NCBI GenBank assembly: GCA_017518785.1
Contig: JAFWUA010000128.1
Span: 1-10,074, forward strand
Direction: 5' to 3'
Length of the DNA stretch: 10,074 nucleotides
Origin: Neisseriaceae bacterium
GTDB lineage: Bacteria; Pseudomonadota; Gammaproteobacteria; Burkholderiales; Neisseriaceae
In this document: one piece after another, positions 5,385 to 10,074 of the stretch
How the letters are laid out: every line of letters begins with the position of its first letter
Numbering within the stretch: position 1 is the stretch's first letter
Position numbers and translations under genes: made by a program
The notes under the pieces: generated by a model
What the model was told of the DNA's origin: nothing
The model's database searches: none
What the model saw: the letters and a program-made list of their open reading frames with translations, nothing else

Positions 5385-6854
5385 TTATGAACTCATTTGT
5401 GCCCTTGCTACCAAGAACGATAACAATAACGGCACAGGGCGACCGGTTGCACCTTTATCCTTACCACTTTTCCACGCGGTTCCTGCAATATCCAAATGTG
5501 CCCATGGATATTTTTCTGCAAAATGCGATAAAAATATTCCGGCAGTGATAGTTCCTGCTGGTCTACCACCAATATTGGCTAAATCGGCAAAATTACTCTT
5601 TAATTGTTCTTTATATTCGTCCCACAAAGGTAATTGCCACATTTTATCGTTGCTTATATCAGAAGCATTCAAAATTTGATTAATTAATTCCTGATTGTTA
5701 CCCATAACACCACCGGCAACATGCCCCAAAGCAATAATGCAGGCACCAGTTAAGGTTGCCACATCAACTACGGCTTGTGGCTTAAATTTTTCAGCATAAG
5801 TCAGTGCATCGCATAAAATTAAACGCCCTTCTGCATCGGTATTGAGAATTTCAACCGTTAAACCATTCATGGTTTTAACAATATCACCTGGTCGATTAGC
5901 ATGTCCAGATGGCATATTTTCACAAGTTGGAACTAATGCGATCAAATTAATTGGCAATTTAAGCTCTGCGGCAGCACAAAACGCCGCAATTACAGTTGCA
6001 GCACCACACATATCGTACTTCATCTCGTCCATACCTGCACCAGGCTTCAAGGAAATACCGCCAGAATCAAATGTGATTCCTTTGCCAATTAATACAATTG
6101 GTGCATCACCTCGCTTACCACCTGTGTAGGAAAGTTCGATAAAACGAGGTTCAACATTGCTTCCACGTGCTACTGATAAAAAGGCATTCATACCCAACTT
6201 TGCAATTTGTTCAGGAGTATGAATCTTGGCTTTTGCACCAAATTTTAAAGCACGTGATTTTGCCTCTTCTGCCAAATGTTCCGGTGTGCAATGATTGGCA
6301 GGAAGGTCTGATAAATTACGTGCGAAATTCATGGCACGTATCAAAGTATCAGTCTGGGTAAACACCGCTTGAAAAGCAGCATCAGCAGCATATTCAGTTA
6401 CAAAAGCAATTTCTTGTAAAGTTTCATCATTATCACGAGTTTTTAAGGTATTAGTAGAATAAGCAGCATTTCCGGCAGACTTCATTAATACTGGCAATAA
6501 GGTAAGAGCATCTTTTTTACTCAACCCATCTAAATAAATAATGATTCGCGCTTCATTACCAGCTTTTTGCCAAGCGGTAAAGGTAGCACACTCCTTTTCT
6601 AAAACATCAATATCCATCTTGGACTCTAAACACCAAACCGATAGACGATGTGGAGTATCAGTACCAATTGCCGCTTGAAAACGTCTTTTATCATCTTTTT
6701 GAGCAAGTGCTGATAAATTTGCAGCTAAATCAGAGTTTTTCTTACCCAATACGGTAAAAATCTTCGCTTTGGCAGTGCCTTTACTAATACATAAAACTTC
6801 TGCATCACGTACAGTTTGCTGATTTTTTTTGGCAGATATGCTAAATTTAATCAT
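5385..6854 (-). CDS. pepA: Leucyl aminopeptidase, M17 family (PepA)
   Basis: A cytosolic two-metal aminopeptidase that removes N-terminal residues from peptides; in E. coli PepA also binds DNA in Xer recombination and carAB control. The 489 residues cover the variable N-terminal domain (about 1-160) and the catalytic domain. Metal and catalytic residues are all visible: Lys258 and Asp263 in GKGITFDSGG, Asp281 in MKYDMCGAA, and Asp340, Glu342 and Arg344 in the family signature NTDAEGRL. Length is normal. The start has AAAGGAG five bases upstream, and a promoter lies at 6893-6921. It is divergent from lptF, a common arrangement in this group. One uptake-type word is embedded in codons 125-129 (reading KSAGN), and a 9-base partial copy TTCCGGCAG sits at 5537-5545. 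Confidence 0.97.
   Translation of the reverse strand: MIKFSISAKKNQQTVRDAEVLCISKGTAKAKIFTVLGKKNSDLAANLSALAQKDDKRRFQAAIGTDTPHRLSVWCLESKMDIDVLEKECATFTAWQKAGNEARIIIYLDGLSKKDALTLLPVLMKSAGNAAYSTNTLKTRDNDETLQEIAFVTEYAADAAFQAVFTQTDTLIRAMNFARNLSDLPANHCTPEHLAEEAKSRALKFGAKAKIHTPEQIAKLGMNAFLSVARGSNVEPRFIELSYTGGKRGDAPIVLIGKGITFDSGGISLKPGAGMDEMKYDMCGAATVIAAFCAAAELKLPINLIALVPTCENMPSGHANRPGDIVKTMNGLTVEILNTDAEGRLILCDALTYAEKFKPQAVVDVATLTGACIIALGHVAGGVMGNNQELINQILNASDISNDKMWQLPLWDEYKEQLKSNFADLANIGGRPAGTITAGIFLSHFAEKYPWAHLDIAGTAWKSGKDKGATGRPVPLLLSFLVARAQMSS
6470..6481 (-). repeat. Uptake-type word inside pepA
   Basis: Exact AGTCTGCCGGAA on the minus strand, in the coding direction, read as part of Lys-Ser-Ala-Gly. 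It falls in the variable region of PepA between the N-terminal and catalytic domains, where an extra word would be tolerated. Confidence 0.8.
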
Positions 6855-6892
6855 TATGACTCCTTTGAGTATGGGATAAAAACAATCTCGCT

Positions 6893-6921
6893 ATTGTAGC
6901 CGATTCACGCCTTTTAACCAA
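6893..6921 (-). promoter_or_regulatory. Sigma-70 promoter for pepA
   Basis: On the minus strand TTGGTT (6921-6916) and TACAAT (6898-6893) are 17 bases apart. The start point would be near 6886, giving a leader of about 30 nt before the pepA ATG. The divergent lptF promoter is not obvious in the 82-base gap and may overlap this one. Confidence 0.6.
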
Positions 6922-6936
6922 AGCAATAATAAGCCT

Positions 6937-8025
6937 ATGATTTACCATCGCTCACTTATGAAAGAACTCACGCTAACTGCGGTGGGTATTTTTTTTATTT
7001 TACTAATTATTCTAATTTCAACCCAAGTTATCAACCTGTTAGGTAGAATTGCTGGTGGCAGAATCGCATTAGATGCTATGACTACCATGTTAGCCGTATG
7101 GGTGATAGGTCTTACTCCTATTCTATTGATATTAACTGCTTTTATTAGCATTCTTACCGTATTTTCGCGATATTGGCGTGATAGTGAAATGGTAATTTGG
7201 CTATCCTGCGGTTTATCATTAAGGCGTTGGATTACTCCACTGATGACATTTGTTTTACCCCTGACGATTCTAACCGCAGTAATCTCTCTATGGGCATCGC
7301 CATGGGCAGAAAAACGTGGCGAAGCTTTTGCACAAATTATTAAACAAAAACAGGATATATCGCTTATTGAAGAAGGAATTTTTCGTTCCCTAAACAGCAA
7401 TACTGTGTATTTTGTAGAGCATTTTGATGCAAATGAGGGCATTGCTAAAAATATTTTTGTGCAACACATAAACCCACAAACCAATCAAACCGCAATCATC
7501 AGTGCCAAATCAGGAAAAATTGAATATGATGATGATAAACGTATTCTTCATTTAAGTAATGGTTACCGTTATGCAAAGTCTGCCGGAACCCAAAATATAG
7601 AAAAAGTTGGTTTTGAACGTGCCGATTTAATTATTGCTCCTCATATAAAAATCGTTCAATTGGAACAAGACCGACACATGGCATCGATCAAAGAATTATG
7701 GAATAGTACCGACCCACAATGGCATGCCGAATTAATGTGGCGAATCTCAATGCCATTGGCAGTACCAATTTTATCTTTATTAGCACTTGCACTATCGTAT
7801 TACAATCCACGTAATGGCAGAACTTACAATATTATATTGGCAGTTTTATTTTTCTTTATTTATCAAAGTGGTCTTACCTTTATGCGAGCACGCATTAGCT
7901 CTCAACATATCGATTTTTGGCTTGGACTATTACCAGTACACATCATTATGTTAATCATAGCGATATTATGGCTATATTATCGTAATGACCCAATAGCTTT
8001 TATGCGTAGAGGTAACAAAACATGA
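6937..8025 (+). CDS. lptF: LPS export ABC transporter permease LptF
   Basis: LptF pairs with LptG, with the LptB2 ATPase, in the inner membrane to extract lipopolysaccharide and pass it to LptC/LptA. The 362 residues show the permease plan: three N-terminal helices (about 11-33, 50-75, 100-122), a periplasmic beta-jellyroll domain (about 130-260) and three C-terminal helices (about 271-289, 298-317, 328-347). The SRYWRDSEMVIWLSCGLS segment (77-94) is the cytoplasmic coupling region that contacts LptB and is strongly conserved. The sequence fits Neisseria LptF closely, including PRNGRTYNI near residue 291. The ATG at 6937 starts the expected MIYHRSL; no clear ribosome site precedes it. An uptake-type word lies in the jellyroll region, codons 214-217 (KSAG). 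It overlaps lptG by four bases. Confidence 0.96.
   Translation: MIYHRSLMKELTLTAVGIFFILLIILISTQVINLLGRIAGGRIALDAMTTMLAVWVIGLTPILLILTAFISILTVFSRYWRDSEMVIWLSCGLSLRRWITPLMTFVLPLTILTAVISLWASPWAEKRGEAFAQIIKQKQDISLIEEGIFRSLNSNTVYFVEHFDANEGIAKNIFVQHINPQTNQTAIISAKSGKIEYDDDKRILHLSNGYRYAKSAGTQNIEKVGFERADLIIAPHIKIVQLEQDRHMASIKELWNSTDPQWHAELMWRISMPLAVPILSLLALALSYYNPRNGRTYNIILAVLFFFIYQSGLTFMRARISSQHIDFWLGLLPVHIIMLIIAILWLYYRNDPIAFMRRGNKT
7577..7588 (+). repeat. Uptake-type word inside lptF
   Basis: Exact AGTCTGCCGGAA in the coding direction, read as Lys-Ser-Ala-Gly in a loop of the periplasmic domain. It is the same frame and same four residues as the copy inside pepA. Confidence 0.8.
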
Positions 8026-9092
8026 TTATTGATAGATATTTATGGAAGCGATTAGGCATAGCCACATTATATGTATTATTATCATTCTCTGCCTTATATG
8101 CAATTTTTGATTTATTAGCTGAAAGTAAAAACATCGGTAAGGAACAATATACCACATTAACTCTATTTAGATATGTATTGTGGCGTATTCCAGTTTATTT
8201 ATATGATGTTTTTCCAGTTTCAATACTAATTGGTTCATTAATAACTCTTACCAGATTATCTTCTACCAATGAGTACGTGGTAATGCGTGTTTGTGGTATA
8301 TCAAAAAAACGTTTAATTGGAATATTAACCATATTTGCTTGTGCTTGTGCATTATTTAACGCATTGATTGGAGAATACTTACTTCCAACATCTTATGAAA
8401 ATTCCAATCGTATTAAATATACAGCACATTATGGCGAACAAGCCGCAATCAATAGAAATGGTATTTGGATAAAATCAGGAAATGACATGATACATATCGA
8501 TTCACTTTTACCTGATGGTACAATGCATGGAATCAATCGCTATCATTTGGCAGATGATTTTCATTTAGACACAATAACATTTGCAGAAACAGCAAAATAT
8601 AAAGATAATCAATGGCAATTAAATCAATTAAATGAAACAACAATTACAAATGATAAAATATATTTCCGGCAGACTATTTCTGACAATTGGCAAACTCATA
8701 TTAATCCCAATTTGGTTAAAGTTCTTATTATAGAACCATCACAGATGCCAGTACATACCCTTAATACATATATCAAACATCTAAATAACAATAAGCAACG
8801 TACTACAACTTATGAAATTGTTAAATGGCGTAAGATTTTTTATCCATTTGGTGCAATTGCTATGGTATTAGTTGCATTAGCATTTACTCCTGTTATTGCA
8901 CGTCATAGTAATATGGGGTGGCGTATATTTTTAGGAATGTGTTTAGGAGTTGGATTTCATTTTCTTGGACGTTTTTTTAGTTTTTATGCAGAATTATTCA
9001 AGCTGCCACCATTTATTGCTGGTGGAATGCCAATTATTTTATTTACTCTCTTTGCTATATTCATAAACACCTATATTCAAAAACAGCAATAA
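8022..9092 (+). CDS. lptG: LPS export ABC transporter permease LptG
   Basis: LptG is the second permease of the LptB2FG extractor. The 356 residues have the same plan as LptF: helices at about 11-33, 60-78 and 99-121, a periplasmic domain (about 130-250), and C-terminal helices at about 272-293, 301-319 and 331-350. RLSSTNEYVVMRVCGISKKR (78-97) is the conserved coupling segment, equivalent to that in LptF. The start ATG overlaps the lptF stop as ATGA, which implies translational coupling and equal dosage. An uptake-type word in reverse orientation codes for FRQT (215-218) in the periplasmic domain. Its stop lies four bases before the next gene. Confidence 0.96.
   Translation: MIIDRYLWKRLGIATLYVLLSFSALYAIFDLLAESKNIGKEQYTTLTLFRYVLWRIPVYLYDVFPVSILIGSLITLTRLSSTNEYVVMRVCGISKKRLIGILTIFACACALFNALIGEYLLPTSYENSNRIKYTAHYGEQAAINRNGIWIKSGNDMIHIDSLLPDGTMHGINRYHLADDFHLDTITFAETAKYKDNQWQLNQLNETTITNDKIYFRQTISDNWQTHINPNLVKVLIIEPSQMPVHTLNTYIKHLNNNKQRTTTYEIVKWRKIFYPFGAIAMVLVALAFTPVIARHSNMGWRIFLGMCLGVGFHFLGRFFSFYAELFKLPPFIAGGMPIILFTLFAIFINTYIQKQQ
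8664..8675 (-). repeat. Uptake-type word inside lptG, reverse orientation
   Basis: Exact TTCCGGCAGACT on the plus strand, read in lptG as Phe-Arg-Gln-Thr. Unlike the copies in pepA and lptF it opposes the coding direction, so the recurrence cannot be explained by a shared peptide motif. Confidence 0.8.
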
Positions 9093-9096
9093 TATT

Positions 9097-9897
9097 ATGG
9101 ATAAGATCACAGTTGCAGCAATTCAAACCGTATCTTCCACAAGAATAGAAGATAATTTACAAAATATAGAAAAACTAATTGAACAAGCTTCCCAACAAGC
9201 CCAATGGATAGTCTTGCCTGAATATTGGATTTTAATGGGACAAAACGATAGTGATAAATGTCTTTATGCTGAAAATTTCGGTGAAGGTAAAATTCAATAT
9301 CAACTTTCTAATTTAGCAAAAAAACATAATATCACACTATTTGCAGGAACAATTCCTCTGCGTACTTCCAATCCCAATAAAGTATATAATAGTTTATTAA
9401 CTTTTGCCCCCAATGGCAAATGTATTTCACGTTATGACAAAATACATTTATTTGGATATAGTGGTATTGGAGAAAAATATAACGAAGCAGATACAATTGA
9501 AGCTGGAAAAACAATTCCCTCATTAATTCATCAAGATTGGAATATTGGACAAGGTATTTGTTACGATATTCGTTTTCCTAATTTTTTTATTGCACAAGGT
9601 ATTTTTGATATTCTGATTTTGCCTGCTGCTTTTACTTACACCACCGGAAAAGATCATTGGGAAATTTTATTGCGTGCCCGTGCCATAGAAAATCAATGTT
9701 ATTTAGTTGCTGCAGCACAGGGAGGCAATCATGAAAATGGTCGCCAAACATACGGACATAGTATGATTATAGACCCTTGGGGTAAAATTATTTGTGAATC
9801 CAATATGGGAGAATGTATTATAACTGCTAATATAGATAAAACTCGTATTAACAGCGTTCGCCGTCATCTTCCATCGGTTTTTTTACGTAATATATAA
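9097..9897 (+). CDS. Carbon-nitrogen hydrolase (nitrilase superfamily), NIT1/deaminated glutathione amidase-like
   Basis: A cytoplasmic amidase of 266 residues with the nitrilase catalytic triad: Glu42 in VLPEYW, Lys115 in RYDKIHLF and Cys155 in GICYDIRFP. The DKIHLF and CYDIRFP context, the ADTIEAG segment near 131 and the total length are those of the Nit/YbeM branch, whose characterised members hydrolyse deaminated glutathione; other omega-amidase activities are possible. The later RARAIENQCYLVAAAQGG and HSMIIDPWGKII segments are also typical. It follows lptG after four bases and is almost certainly co-transcribed with lptFG, with no sign of its own promoter. A link to LPS export is not evident from function. 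Confidence 0.88.
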   Translation: MDKITVAAIQTVSSTRIEDNLQNIEKLIEQASQQAQWIVLPEYWILMGQNDSDKCLYAENFGEGKIQYQLSNLAKKHNITLFAGTIPLRTSNPNKVYNSLLTFAPNGKCISRYDKIHLFGYSGIGEKYNEADTIEAGKTIPSLIHQDWNIGQGICYDIRFPNFFIAQGIFDILILPAAFTYTTGKDHWEILLRARAIENQCYLVAAAQGGNHENGRQTYGHSMIIDPWGKIICESNMGECIITANIDKTRINSVRRHLPSVFLRNI

Positions 9898-9929
9898 ATA
9901 ATAAATATTATTTGGATAATTATTTAATT

Positions 9930-9941
9930 TTCCGGCAGACT
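9930..9941 (-). repeat. Uptake-type word after the nitrilase gene
   Basis: Exact AGTCTGCCGGAA on the minus strand, 33 bases past the stop. TTTTC and GAAAA flank its core and could form a weak AT hairpin followed by ATTTT, so it may help end the lptFG-nitrilase transcript. No inverted partner is present. Confidence 0.75.
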
Positions 9942-9977
9942 GAAAAATTTTGCAAAACCCACCTTTTTTCCTCACTC

Positions 9978-10031
9978 GTCATTCTGAACCAACTTGTCGC
10001 TCTGAACAAAGTGAAGGGTCTGTGAAGAATC
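9978..10031. repeat. Dispersed-repeat-like sequence with two 18-base subrepeats
   Basis: GTCATTCTGAACCAACTT (9978-9995) is followed directly by the related GTCGCTCTGAACAAAGTG (9996-10013) and then AAGGGTCTGTGAAGAATC. The whole resembles the GTCATTCTGA...GAAGAATC non-coding repeats scattered in several bacterial genomes. It lies in a non-coding end region (9898-10074) that otherwise holds only the uptake-type word and AT-rich DNA. Confidence 0.45.
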
Positions 10032-10074
10032 TTTTTACTTAACAAATAATTATATTTTTATTTTTCGTATAAAA

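Noticed and set aside
5537..5545. TTCCGGCAG in pepA as another full uptake word.
   Set aside because: Only nine bases match and the remaining three differ; noted as a partial or chance copy.
6942..7484. A 180-residue minus-strand frame within lptF.
   Set aside because: Composition is that of an antisense shadow of a membrane protein gene; LptF on the plus strand is unambiguous.
1..10074. tRNA, rRNA, CRISPR arrays, insertion sequences, phage or defence genes.
   Set aside because: I looked on both strands and saw no cloverleaf, spaced repeats, transposase, integrase or nuclease-system genes beyond those listed.

Overview
The window reads as a chromosomal segment of a member of the Neisseriaceae (Betaproteobacteria). 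Ribosomal proteins L2, L4, L23 and L3 closely resemble what I remember of the Neisseria versions, LptF and PepA fit the same family, and non-ribosomal DNA is strongly AT-rich. A 12-base word, AGTCTGCCGGAA, recurs eight times on both strands between 2735 and 9941 (seven exact, one with a single change). It is distributed like a Neisseriaceae DNA uptake sequence (DUS): in gaps between genes, inside genes, and once as an inverted pair forming a hairpin. It is not one of the DUS dialects I recall. It is nearest to AGGCTGCCTGAA (10 of 12 positions), and it alters the CTG core at positions 8-10 that is described as invariant. This is the most interesting signal here.

Layout. Positions 1-117 do not belong with the rest: the rpsS (S19) gene starts normally at 153 and breaks after 12 codons into an unrelated open frame, most likely an assembly chimera. 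From 2579 down to 153, minus strand, lies the start of an S10-type ribosomal operon: rplC-rplD-rplW-rplB-(rpsS). The usual first gene, rpsJ, is missing; rplC instead has its own strong promoter and a leader of about 70 nt with two hairpins, each followed by a U-run. A divergent alpha/beta hydrolase gene (3005-3628, plus) faces a small Imm17-like membrane protein gene (3652-3849, minus). A minus-strand cluster follows: pepA (aminopeptidase), holC (Pol III chi) and a membrane-anchored endonuclease/exonuclease/phosphatase-family gene, with the DUS hairpin between pepA and holC. Divergent from pepA, a tight plus-strand unit carries lptF-lptG (LPS export permease) and a nitrilase-family amidase. 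The final 177 bases hold another uptake-type word and a dispersed-repeat-like sequence.

Functionally this is mainly a housekeeping region: ribosome assembly, peptide turnover, replication clamp-loader support and LPS transport. I see no tRNA, rRNA, CRISPR array, insertion sequence or phage gene, and no multi-gene accessory system. The unusual material lies in the repeated words, the ribosomal leader and the broken left edge.
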